Origin: Salsipaludibacter albus
GTDB lineage: Bacteria; Actinomycetota; Nitriliruptoria; Nitriliruptorales; Nitriliruptoraceae
Length of the DNA stretch: 64,000 bases
Direction: 5' to 3'
Assembly: GCF_019798055.1 (NCBI RefSeq)
Contig: NZ_JAHOPH010000006.1
Location: 62,001-126,000, forward strand
In this document: piece by piece, positions 44,691-52,416 of the stretch
Numbering within the stretch: position 1 is the first letter of the stretch
Layout: each line of letters opens with the position of its first letter
Position numbers and translations under genes: made by a program
The notes under the pieces: model-generated
Databases searched by the model: none
Seen by the model: only the letters and a program-made list of their open reading frames with translations
What the model was told of the DNA's origin: nothing

Positions 44691-46463
44691 ATGAACTGGT
44701 TGACCGCCTCTCCCCGACGCCTGCGCATCCTCCTGCCACTGGGGATCGTGCTGCTGGCCGTCGGCACCATGCTGGTCGGCGTGGGGCATCCGGACCGGAT
44801 CTTCTTCGACGAGGTCTACTACGTCAACGACGCCCGGGACTTCCTCGAGTTCGGGGTCGAGCAGGGCTTCGTCGTCCACCCACCGCTCGGCAAGCTGCTC
44901 ATCGCCAGTGGCATCCACGTGTTCGGGGACGACCCGTTCGGCTGGCGGGTCGTCGGCGCCGTGCTGGGTGTCGCCTCGGTGTGGCTCGTGTGGCTGATCG
45001 CCCGGCGCCTGGGCCTGCGACTGGCGGCCGCGGCACTCGCCGGGATCGCACTGGCGCTCGACGGGGTCTTCGTCGCCCAGGCCCGCACGTCCATGCTGGA
45101 CATCCACCTGGGCTTCTTCGTGCTCCTCGGGACCTGGGCACTCGTGATGGACCTGACCCGGGTCCGACGAGCCGACGACGCCGTGCTGGCGGCGGACGAG
45201 CGCTCCCGCACCCGGGTCCAGGCCCCGCCGGGCAGCTGGGCGGCCGAGCAGGAGGCGGCGGCAGCCGTCGCGGCGGGTGAGCCGACCGACCTGGGCCCGG
45301 TGCCCAGCGCCACGCCACGCGGCGAGCTGCAGCTGCCCCGGGTGTCACGCTGGTGGCTGCTGCTCGCGGGCGCCGCGTTCGGTGCGGCGATCGCCGTCAA
45401 GTGGTCCGGCGCCCTCGCGATGCTGGCGGCCGGGCTGGTCTGGCTGGGCATGGAACTGGCCCGGCGGCGTCGCGTGACCGGGCGGTTCACCCGACACCTC
45501 CCACGGGCGCTCGGGCTGGGCGTGATCGCGCTGGCGGTGGTGCCCGCCGTCGTGTACGCCCTGTCGTGGACACCGTGGTTCGTGGCGTTCGACGACACCT
45601 ACGAGGCGTCCTCGCACTGCGCACCCAACGGTGACGAGCTCGACTGCGACGGGGTGGTCGGGCGGGGTCGTGCGCTGGTCGACTACCACGAGCGCATGAT
45701 CGGCTTCCACCTGGACCTGGAGGCCGAGCACGCCTACCGAGCCGCGGCGTGGAACTGGCCGATCCAGCGTCGCCCCGTGGTGTTCTACTACGAGACCTGC
45801 AGCCAGGACCGGCTGGACCGGGTCGAGAAGACCAACGACGACGGCGAGGTCGAGGTGCCCGAGCCGTGCCGGGTCGCGCCCGGCCAGGCCGCCGAGATCT
45901 TCGACCTCGGAAACGTCGCGACGTGGTGGCTGCTGCTGGCCGGACTGCCGATCCTGGGCCTGCTGTTGCGACGACGCGACCCGGCGGCCTGGGTCGTGGC
46001 CGTCTTCTACGCCGTCCAGTTCCTGCCATGGCTGGTGGTGGCCCGCCCGGTCTTCAACTTCTACACCGTCCCGCTCGTGCCGTTCGTCGTGCTGGGGCTG
46101 GCGTTGGCCGTCGACCGGATCAGCTCACGCGACGCCTGGCTGTCGGCCATGGCCGCAGGCGCCGTCGCCGCCGGGGCGGTGCTGCTGGGCAGCTACGGGC
46201 TCGAACTGCTGGACGTGGGCATCACCGAGGTGGGCCGGTGGTACGCCGTGGGGGTCGGGGCGCTCGTCGGGGGCGCGCTGTCGCCGCAGTTGCCCGGCGT
46301 GGCCACGGGTCCGGACCTGGACCGTCCGCGCCGACGCTGGCCGACGCTGTCGGTCGTGGCCCTCGTCGTGGCCGTCGGGCTGTTCTTCCTCCCACTGTGG
46401 ACGGGCGTGAGCGCTCCCTCGTGGTTCATCAAGTCCCACTGGTGGCTGTCGACCTGGATCTAG
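44691..46463 (+). CDS. Dolichyl/polyprenyl-phosphate-mannose protein mannosyltransferase (GT39)
   Basis: A 590-residue membrane enzyme of the actinobacterial PMT family that transfers mannose from polyprenyl-P-mannose to Ser/Thr of exported proteins. The first extracytoplasmic loop carries the catalytic acidic pair (IFFDEVYYVNDARDF) and VHPPLGKLLIA. About ten helices follow, with a soluble insert at about 160-220 and a C-terminal WFIKSHWWLSTWI end. The neighbour rsmI is its usual partner in actinobacteria. It also stands 55 nt from rmlB of the glycan region, but converges on it rather than sharing an operon. Confidence 0.92.
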   Translation: MNWLTASPRRLRILLPLGIVLLAVGTMLVGVGHPDRIFFDEVYYVNDARDFLEFGVEQGFVVHPPLGKLLIASGIHVFGDDPFGWRVVGAVLGVASVWLVWLIARRLGLRLAAAALAGIALALDGVFVAQARTSMLDIHLGFFVLLGTWALVMDLTRVRRADDAVLAADERSRTRVQAPPGSWAAEQEAAAAVAAGEPTDLGPVPSATPRGELQLPRVSRWWLLLAGAAFGAAIAVKWSGALAMLAAGLVWLGMELARRRRVTGRFTRHLPRALGLGVIALAVVPAVVYALSWTPWFVAFDDTYEASSHCAPNGDELDCDGVVGRGRALVDYHERMIGFHLDLEAEHAYRAAAWNWPIQRRPVVFYYETCSQDRLDRVEKTNDDGEVEVPEPCRVAPGQAAEIFDLGNVATWWLLLAGLPILGLLLRRRDPAAWVVAVFYAVQFLPWLVVARPVFNFYTVPLVPFVVLGLALAVDRISSRDAWLSAMAAGAVAAGAVLLGSYGLELLDVGITEVGRWYAVGVGALVGGALSPQLPGVATGPDLDRPRRRWPTLSVVALVVAVGLFFLPLWTGVSAPSWFIKSHWWLSTWI

Positions 46464-46517
46464 CCGTCGACGAACGGTCCTCGGGAACCCACGTGTCCGG
46501 ACGCGCCCCGTCCGGCC

Positions 46518-47486
46518 TCACCCGAGATCGCGGCGCAGGGGCTCCCACCAGTCGCGGTTGGACCGGTACCACGCGACCGTCTCGGCCAGTCGCTGGTCGA
46601 ACGGCGCGCTGGGCTCCCAGCCCAGCGCCCGGATCCGCGACGAGTCCACGGCGTAGCGGAAGTCGTGGCCGAGCCGGTCCCGGACGTGGTCGATCGACGA
46701 CGCGTCGGCGCCCAACTGGTCCAAGATCCGGTGCGTCAGCTCGAGGTTGGACAACTGGGCGTCCGCGCCGATGTTGTAGACCGTCCCGGCCTCCCCCCGC
46801 TCCAGGACCAGGGCCAGGGCGGCGCAGTGGTCCCCCACGTGGAGCCAGTCACGTTCGTTGTGCCCGTCCCCGTACAGCGGGACCGGGCGACCCTCGAGCA
46901 GGTTCGTCACGAACAGCGGGATGACCTTCTCGGGGAACTGGTACGGACCGAAGTTGTTGCTGCAGCGTGTCACGACGACGTCCAGGCCATGGGTCGCGTG
47001 GTAGGACAGCGCGAGCAGGTCGGACCCGGCCTTGGAGGCGGAGTAGGGCGACGACGGGGCAAGTGGCGCGACCTCGCTCGCCGATCCGCGTTCGATCGAG
47101 CCGTAGACCTCGTCGGTCGACACGTGGAGGAACCGGTCGACACCCGCCTCGAGGGCGGCCTGCAGGAGGGTGCCCGTTCCCACCACGTTGGTCCGCAGGA
47201 ACACCCCGGGTCCGCTGATCGACCGGTCGACGTGGCTCTCGGCCGCGAAGTGCACCACCGCGTCGACACCGTCCATCGCGGCCGCCACGACCTCCTCGTC
47301 GGCCACGTCACCGTGCACGAAGGTGTGCCGAGGATCGGCGTCGAGCTCGTCGACGGTCGCACGCACGCCGGCGTAGGTCAGGGCGTCGAGGTTGGTGACC
47401 ACCACGTGGGGGTCGGCGGCCAGGGTCCGGCGGATGAAGTTCGAGCCGATGAACCCGGCCCCACCGGTGACGAGCAGGTGGGCCAT
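46518..47486 (-). CDS. rmlB: dTDP-glucose 4,6-dehydratase
   Basis: A 322-residue extended short-chain dehydrogenase converting dTDP-glucose to dTDP-4-keto-6-deoxyglucose. Visible motifs are LVTGGAGFIGSNFIRR (NAD), VVHFAAESHVDRSI, STDEVYGSI (Thr-Asp-Glu of the dehydratase), the YSASK catalytic pair and RCSNNFGPYQFPEKVIPL. The ATG at 47486 follows GGAGCGCGTCC. It is divergent from wecE, whose enzyme uses this product. No rmlA, rmlC or rmlD is in the window. Confidence 0.95.
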   Translation of the reverse strand: MAHLLVTGGAGFIGSNFIRRTLAADPHVVVTNLDALTYAGVRATVDELDADPRHTFVHGDVADEEVVAAAMDGVDAVVHFAAESHVDRSISGPGVFLRTNVVGTGTLLQAALEAGVDRFLHVSTDEVYGSIERGSASEVAPLAPSSPYSASKAGSDLLALSYHATHGLDVVVTRCSNNFGPYQFPEKVIPLFVTNLLEGRPVPLYGDGHNERDWLHVGDHCAALALVLERGEAGTVYNIGADAQLSNLELTHRILDQLGADASSIDHVRDRLGHDFRYAVDSSRIRALGWEPSAPFDQRLAETVAWYRSNRDWWEPLRRDLG

Positions 47487-47629
47487 GGACGCGCTCCGTG
47501 GGGGTCGACGACGGCGGCCCGACCGGTGGTACCGCCAGCGGTCCCGACCGGCTGCGCGCCGGCCCGCGACGGTAGCGCGACCCCCTGCCCCGGCCCGTTC
47601 GCCCCGGGGTGGGCCTCGACGGCGGGCTG

Positions 47630-47635
47630 TAGGGT
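47630..47635 (+). promoter_or_regulatory. Candidate -10 (TAGGGT) for the wecE operon
   Basis: TAGGGT preceded by TG (GCTGTAGGGT) lies 39 nt before the GTG start of wecE in the rmlB/wecE divergent region. No -35 match is seen, so this is tentative. Confidence 0.35.
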
Positions 47636-47674
47636 GTCCAGCCGCGGACCGACGCGGCCGATCGCTTCCCCGGG

Positions 47675-48838
47675 GTGCCCGTGAACGCGACCATTCCCTT
47701 CAACTCGCCGACCCTGGTCGGCGACGAACTGGCGCTGGTCGAGGAGGCCGTCCGGTCCGGCCACTCGGCGATGGACGGCCCGTTCAGCCGTCGGGTCCAG
47801 GACCTGCTGGCCGAGGTGCACGACGCGGCCGACGTGATCCTGACGACCTCGTGCACCGACGCGCTCGAACTGTCGGCACTCCTGCTCGAGGTGGAGCCGG
47901 GCGACGTCGTCATCGTGCCGTCGTTCACATTCGTGTCGACGGCCGTGGCGTTCGCACGTGCGGGGGCCAGCATCCGCTTCGCCGACGTCCGGCCGGACAC
48001 CCTCGGGATCGATCCCGCCTCGGTCGCGCGCCTGATGGACGACCGTGTCCGGGCCGTGGTCGCGGTGCACTACGGGGGCATCGCCGCCGACGTCGACGGG
48101 CTCGCGGCGGTCCTGGCGGACCACCCCGACGTGACCCTGGTCGAGGACAACGCCCACGGGCTGTTCGGCGAGCGGGCCGGCCGCCCGTTGGGCACGTTCG
48201 GCCGCCTGTCGACCCTGTCGTTCCACGAGACCAAGAACTTCGTGTGTGGCGAGGGCGGCGCGCTGGTCCTCAACGATCCCGCGGACGTGGCCCGGGCCCA
48301 CGTCCTCAAGGACAAGGGCACGAACCGCCGCGCCTTCTTCCGGGGCGAGGTCGACAAGTACACCTGGAAGGACACCGGCTCGTCCTTCGGGCTGTCGGAC
48401 CTGCTGGCGGCGTTCCTGTGGGGCCAGCTGCAACGACGCGACGAGGTCCTCGCCCAGCGCCGCCGGGTCTTCGACCGCTACCACGACACGCTCGCCCCGG
48501 TCGCCGACGACCTCGGCCTGCAGCTGCCGGTCGTCCCGGAAGGCGACGTCCCGGGCTACCACCTGTTCCACGTCCTGCTGCCGGACCCGGCCACGCGCGA
48601 CGTGGTCCTCGACGGCCTGCGTCGCGACGGGATCCAGGCGACGTTCCACTACGTCCCCCTGCACAGCTCGGACGGTGGGCACCGGTTCGGCGACGGCCAC
48701 CAGGACTGCCCGGTGACCGACGACGTCAGCGCCCGGCTGCTGCGACTGCCCTTCTTCAACACCCTGGCCGACGACGACATCGACCGGACCTGCGCGCGGC
48801 TGGTGGCGCTCGTGACCGACGGGCAGGGGCCGAGATGA
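47675..48838 (+). CDS. wecE: dTDP-4-amino-4,6-dideoxy-sugar transaminase (WecE)
   Basis: A 387-residue PLP enzyme close to E. coli WecE (RffA), which aminates dTDP-4-keto-6-deoxyglucose at C4 to give dTDP-Fuc4N. The match runs end to end: TIPFNSPTLVGDELALVEEA, TSCTDALELSALLL, PSFTFVSTAVAFARAGA, VHYGGIAADVD, the PLP lysine Lys187 in SFHETKNFVCGEGGAL, DKGTNRRAFFRGEVDKYTW and FHYVPLHSSDGG. The GTG at 47675 or at 47681 could be the start. Its stop overlaps the next gene (ATGA). With rmlB next door the substrate is made locally. The C4 epimer formed (Fuc4N or Qui4N) is not certain. Confidence 0.93.
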   Translation: MPVNATIPFNSPTLVGDELALVEEAVRSGHSAMDGPFSRRVQDLLAEVHDAADVILTTSCTDALELSALLLEVEPGDVVIVPSFTFVSTAVAFARAGASIRFADVRPDTLGIDPASVARLMDDRVRAVVAVHYGGIAADVDGLAAVLADHPDVTLVEDNAHGLFGERAGRPLGTFGRLSTLSFHETKNFVCGEGGALVLNDPADVARAHVLKDKGTNRRAFFRGEVDKYTWKDTGSSFGLSDLLAAFLWGQLQRRDEVLAQRRRVFDRYHDTLAPVADDLGLQLPVVPEGDVPGYHLFHVLLPDPATRDVVLDGLRRDGIQATFHYVPLHSSDGGHRFGDGHQDCPVTDDVSARLLRLPFFNTLADDDIDRTCARLVALVTDGQGPR

Positions 48839-50355
48839 CCCGACGCATCGGCTTCCTGGGCGAGGCGGCACGGCTGTCCGAGGCACCCTCGGACGGGCTC
48901 GCGACCACCACGTTCGCCCGCGAGCTGCAGGCGGCCGGATGGCTGTGGGACGCGCTCGGCCTGGCCGACATGGCCCACGTCCACGAGCTCACGACCGCCG
49001 GGGTGCTGGACCCGGCCATCGGGCGACAGCTCCTCGCCGACCTGCTGGCGTTCCACGACGACACGCCCGTCGAGGCCGTGACCCTGGACCCGGCCGTCGG
49101 GGACACCTACAACAACCGTGACCGAATGCTCCACGAGCGGTTCGGCGACCGCATGGGCCACGTCCACACCGGCCGCGCACGCCGCGAGGCGACCACGCTG
49201 GCCTGGCACCTGGTCACGCGGTCGATGCTGCTGGACAGCATCCGGGCGACCACCGAGCTCCTCGACGCCCTGCTGGACGTGGCCGACGAGCACCGCATCA
49301 CCGTCCTGCCCGACACCACCTACCTCCAGCACGCCCAGCCGACCTCGCTCGCGCACTGGCTGCTCGGGCATGCCCATCCCGTTGCGCGGGACCTCGACCG
49401 CCTCGCCGCCAGCCTCGCCCTGGTGAACCGGTCCCCCGCCGGATCCGGATCGGTCAACGGCTCCCGATTCCCCCTGGACCGTGCCCGGATGGCGGACCTG
49501 CTGGGCTTCGACGCACCGATCGTGCACACCCGTGACGCGATGTGGGCCCCCGACCTGGCGCTGTCCACCATGTCGTCGGTCCTCGCGGCGATGACGCCGA
49601 TCGACCGGCTGGTCGAGGAGCTCCAGCTGTGGGCGACCAGCGAGTACGGCTTCGTCAGCCTGGCCGACCGGCATGCCCGGACCAGCGTCATCATGCCCCA
49701 GAAGAAGAACCCCTACTCCCTGGCCATGATCCGCGGCCACGCCCGCGAGGTCGTCGGGGACCTCGTGGCCGTGGCCACCACCAACCTGACGCCGTCCGGA
49801 CAGCCCGACAACCGCACGGCGTCCTACGACCGCGTGCCCACCGCCCTGCGGTGGCACGCGGGCTCGGCACGACTGCTCGCGGACGTGCTGCGGGGTGCCG
49901 ACTTCCACGCCGACCGGATGCGGACCGAGGCGCTGACCGGCTTCGCGACCAGCACCGACGTCTGTGACTGGCTGGTCGAGACGACCGACCTCGACAACCG
50001 GACCGTGCACCGCACGGTCGGCCGGGCCGTCCGGGCCGCGATCGACGACGGTCGCGACCAGCTCGCCGCCGCCGACCTCCACACCGCCGCGGAGGAGCTG
50101 GGCGCCGACCTGCCGGACGTCGACCCCGCCGAGCTGGACCGCCTCGGTGACCCCGAGCACCTCCTGTCCCTGCGGACCCAGCTGGGTGGCGCGGCGACCG
50201 TCCCGACGATGCTGGCCGACCTGCGGACGACGGCGCGTCGGGCCACCGTCCCGGACGACCACCCGCTGGCGACCTTCGACGGGCGCTTCCTCGCCACGAT
50301 CGCCGACGCGGCCGGCGTCGGATGGAGCAGTCCGAACGACGAGCAGGACGCCTGA
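48835..50355 (+). CDS. Aspartase/fumarase-superfamily lyase, argininosuccinate-lyase-like
   Basis: A 506-residue cytosolic lyase. The fold marks are clear: HTGRARRE (111-118), TYLQHAQPTSLAHWLLGHA (162-180), SGSVNGSRFPLDR and the superfamily loop TSVIMPQKKNP (283-293, catalytic Ser284). It departs from true ArgH at key points: THLQ is TYLQ (general-acid His replaced by Tyr163), and the fumarate-binding Asn of RSRND is missing (RARRE). With comA directly downstream, the best precedent is the coenzyme M lyase XcbC1 of Xanthobacter, which eliminates phosphate from phosphosulfolactate to give sulfoacrylate. That reaction here is inference. ATGA and TGATG overlaps couple it to wecE and comA. Confidence 0.85.
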   Translation: MTRRIGFLGEAARLSEAPSDGLATTTFARELQAAGWLWDALGLADMAHVHELTTAGVLDPAIGRQLLADLLAFHDDTPVEAVTLDPAVGDTYNNRDRMLHERFGDRMGHVHTGRARREATTLAWHLVTRSMLLDSIRATTELLDALLDVADEHRITVLPDTTYLQHAQPTSLAHWLLGHAHPVARDLDRLAASLALVNRSPAGSGSVNGSRFPLDRARMADLLGFDAPIVHTRDAMWAPDLALSTMSSVLAAMTPIDRLVEELQLWATSEYGFVSLADRHARTSVIMPQKKNPYSLAMIRGHAREVVGDLVAVATTNLTPSGQPDNRTASYDRVPTALRWHAGSARLLADVLRGADFHADRMRTEALTGFATSTDVCDWLVETTDLDNRTVHRTVGRAVRAAIDDGRDQLAAADLHTAAEELGADLPDVDPAELDRLGDPEHLLSLRTQLGGAATVPTMLADLRTTARRATVPDDHPLATFDGRFLATIADAAGVGWSSPNDEQDA

Positions 50356-51143
50356 TGGGCCACACGTTCACCCTGCGCCAGCGGGGCGGCAAGCCGCGGG
50401 ACAGCGGCCGGACCCACCTGCTGGACAAGGGCCTCGGACGCCGCGCGGTCGAGGACCTCGTCGAGGTCGCCGGCGACGTCGTCGACCTGGTCAAGCTGGG
50501 CTGGGGCACCTCCCTGGTGGCCGCCGACGTCCGCGAGCGCGTTCACCAGTACCGCGACGCCGACATCGAGGTGTGCCTGGGCGGGACACTGCTCGAGTAC
50601 GCCTGGCTGCGTGGCGAGCTGGACGCCTACCGCCGCTGGGTGGAGCACCTCGGCATCACGTGTGTCGAGGTGTCGGACGGGTCGCTGGACATCCCCCCGG
50701 ACGACAAGCTGGCGATGATCCGCGACTTCGCCACCGACTTCACCGTCTACTCCGAGGTCGGGAGCAAGGACGCGGACACGATCGTCTCGCCGTCGCGCTG
50801 GGTCGAGGCGGTGCACCGCGAGCTGGAGGCCGGGGCCACCCGGGTCATCCTCGAGGGCCGCGAATCGGGTACCGCGGGCCTGTACCGCCAGTCCGGCGAG
50901 CTGCGGATGGGACTGGTCGACGACCTGGTCCACTCGGGCGTTGCGACCGACCGTCTGGTGTTCGAGGCCCCCGGCAAGACCGGACAGGTCTGGCTGCTGC
51001 GACACGTGGGGCTGGACGTCAACCTCGCCAACATCCGCCCCGACGACGCCGTCGCGGTCGAGACACTGCGGCTCGGACTGCGCTCCGACACCGTGCTCGA
51101 CGTGCTGGGCGACGACACGTCCCCGTCGCGCGGACCACGATGA
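50355..51143 (+). CDS. comA: Phosphosulfolactate synthase (ComA family)
   Basis: A 262-residue TIM-barrel enzyme adding sulfite to phosphoenolpyruvate to form (R)-2-O-phospho-3-sulfolactate, the first step of PEP-dependent coenzyme M synthesis and of sulfolactate synthesis. All family motifs are present: VDLVKLGWGTS (Lys47), VCLGGTLLE (76-81), VEVSDGSLDIP (105-113), YSEVGSKDAD, ILEGRESGTAG, VFEAPGKTGQ (203-211) and LDVNLANIRPDD. The ATG at 50355 shares a base with the lyase stop. No comB, comC or comDE homologue is in the window, so coenzyme M itself is not the obvious end product. Confidence 0.94.
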   Translation: MGHTFTLRQRGGKPRDSGRTHLLDKGLGRRAVEDLVEVAGDVVDLVKLGWGTSLVAADVRERVHQYRDADIEVCLGGTLLEYAWLRGELDAYRRWVEHLGITCVEVSDGSLDIPPDDKLAMIRDFATDFTVYSEVGSKDADTIVSPSRWVEAVHRELEAGATRVILEGRESGTAGLYRQSGELRMGLVDDLVHSGVATDRLVFEAPGKTGQVWLLRHVGLDVNLANIRPDDAVAVETLRLGLRSDTVLDVLGDDTSPSRGPR

Positions 51144-52378
51144 GCCCACGCCTGATGGTCCTCGGTGGCGGACGCCACCAGGTGTCGCTCGTGCGCCGTG
51201 CCCGGGCCCGGGGGATCGACGTCGTGCTGGTGGACTACTACGACCACCCGCCCGCACGTGACCTGGTCGACACCCACCTGCGCCTGTCGACCCTGGACGT
51301 CGATGCCGTCGTCGACGCCGCGCGGGCCCACCACGTCGACGGCGTGGTCACCACCGGGACCGACCTGCCGGTGGTGACCATGGCGGCCGTCGCCGAGGCG
51401 CTCGGCCTCCCCGCGTGGATCGACCGGGCGCACGCGGCCCGGGCGACGACGAAGTCCCTGATGCAGCGGGCCCTGGCGGCCACCGGGGTCCCGATGGCCG
51501 ACCAGCAGGTCCTGGGCCCGGACGACGAGCCCGGCCACGTGGCCCTCCCGGTGGTCGTCAAGCCGGCCGACTCGCAGGGCCAGCGGGGGGTCACCCGGGT
51601 CGACGACCGGATCGACCTCGACGGGGCCATCGCCGATGCCCGGTCCCACTCCCGTGCCGGCACCGTGGTCGTCGAGCGGTTCCTGGACGGTCCCGAGATC
51701 ACCGCCAACGCGTGGGTCGAGGACGACGGGATCGTCCTGCTGGCCGTCAACGACCGGGTGACCGTCAACCCATCACCCCACCTGGGCATCGCCCACCGGC
51801 ACGTGCACCCGACCCGCCACGCCAGCCCCGACCTGTTCGCCCGCCTGGACGACCTGCTGGACCGGATCGCCACGGCCTACGGGATGCGGACGGGGCCGCT
51901 GTACGTCCAGCTCATCCTCACGTCGCGCGGTCCGGTCGTGGTCGAGGCCGCGGCCCGGGTCGGCGGCGGCCACGAGACGTCGTTGTTCCCCCTGGTGGCG
52001 GGATCCGGTGTCGAGGACCGGCTGGTCGACCTCGCCCTCACCGGCTCGTGCGAGCCCTGGGACCACGACATGCGCACCGCCGCCGAGCTGCGGTCCGCCG
52101 GCGTGACCTTCGTGCTCGGCTGGCCGGGGACCGTCGCGACCCTCGCCCCCATGGACTTCGTCGAGGGCACCGTCGAGGGTGGCTGGTACGTGGACGTGGG
52201 CGACCGGCTGGTCGACCTGACGACCAGCCTGGGACGGATCGGCTGGTTCGTCTCGACGGCCGCGGACCGTGCCGAGCTGGACCGTCGCACGGCCGACCAG
52301 TACGCCCGGCTGGAGGTCCGGGCCGCCGACGGCGCGTCGCTGGTCCGCCAGCCCGAGCCGGGCCTGCTGCTCGGCTGA
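51140..52378 (+). CDS. ATP-grasp carboxylate-amine ligase
   Basis: A 412-residue cytosolic ligase. It has an N-terminal Rossmann-like pre-ATP domain (RLMVLGGGRHQVSLVRRARARGIDVVLVDYYD, 4-35) and an ATP-grasp core: LPVVVKPADSQGQRGV (Lys141), VVVERFLDGPEITANAWV (Glu179), and the metal site VVVEAAARVGGGHETSLF (Glu269, Arg273). A C-terminal lid domain ends in LEVRAADGASLVRQPEPG. Members activate a carboxylate as acyl phosphate and join it to an amine or thiol. It overlaps comA by four bases, so a sulfonated carboxylate from that pathway is the likely acid and the WecE amino sugar a plausible amine. That assignment is inference; the substrates cannot be read directly. Confidence 0.88.
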   Translation: MSPRLMVLGGGRHQVSLVRRARARGIDVVLVDYYDHPPARDLVDTHLRLSTLDVDAVVDAARAHHVDGVVTTGTDLPVVTMAAVAEALGLPAWIDRAHAARATTKSLMQRALAATGVPMADQQVLGPDDEPGHVALPVVVKPADSQGQRGVTRVDDRIDLDGAIADARSHSRAGTVVVERFLDGPEITANAWVEDDGIVLLAVNDRVTVNPSPHLGIAHRHVHPTRHASPDLFARLDDLLDRIATAYGMRTGPLYVQLILTSRGPVVVEAAARVGGGHETSLFPLVAGSGVEDRLVDLALTGSCEPWDHDMRTAAELRSAGVTFVLGWPGTVATLAPMDFVEGTVEGGWYVDVGDRLVDLTTSLGRIGWFVSTAADRAELDRRTADQYARLEVRAADGASLVRQPEPGLLLG

Positions 52379-52416
52379 TCGCGCACCGCACGCCAGAGGC
52401 CCGACGCCGCCCGCCG

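Noticed and set aside
48835-50355. Housekeeping argininosuccinate lyase (argH)
   Set aside because: THLQ and RSRND residues are changed, no argG or other arginine gene is near, and it is translationally coupled to comA.
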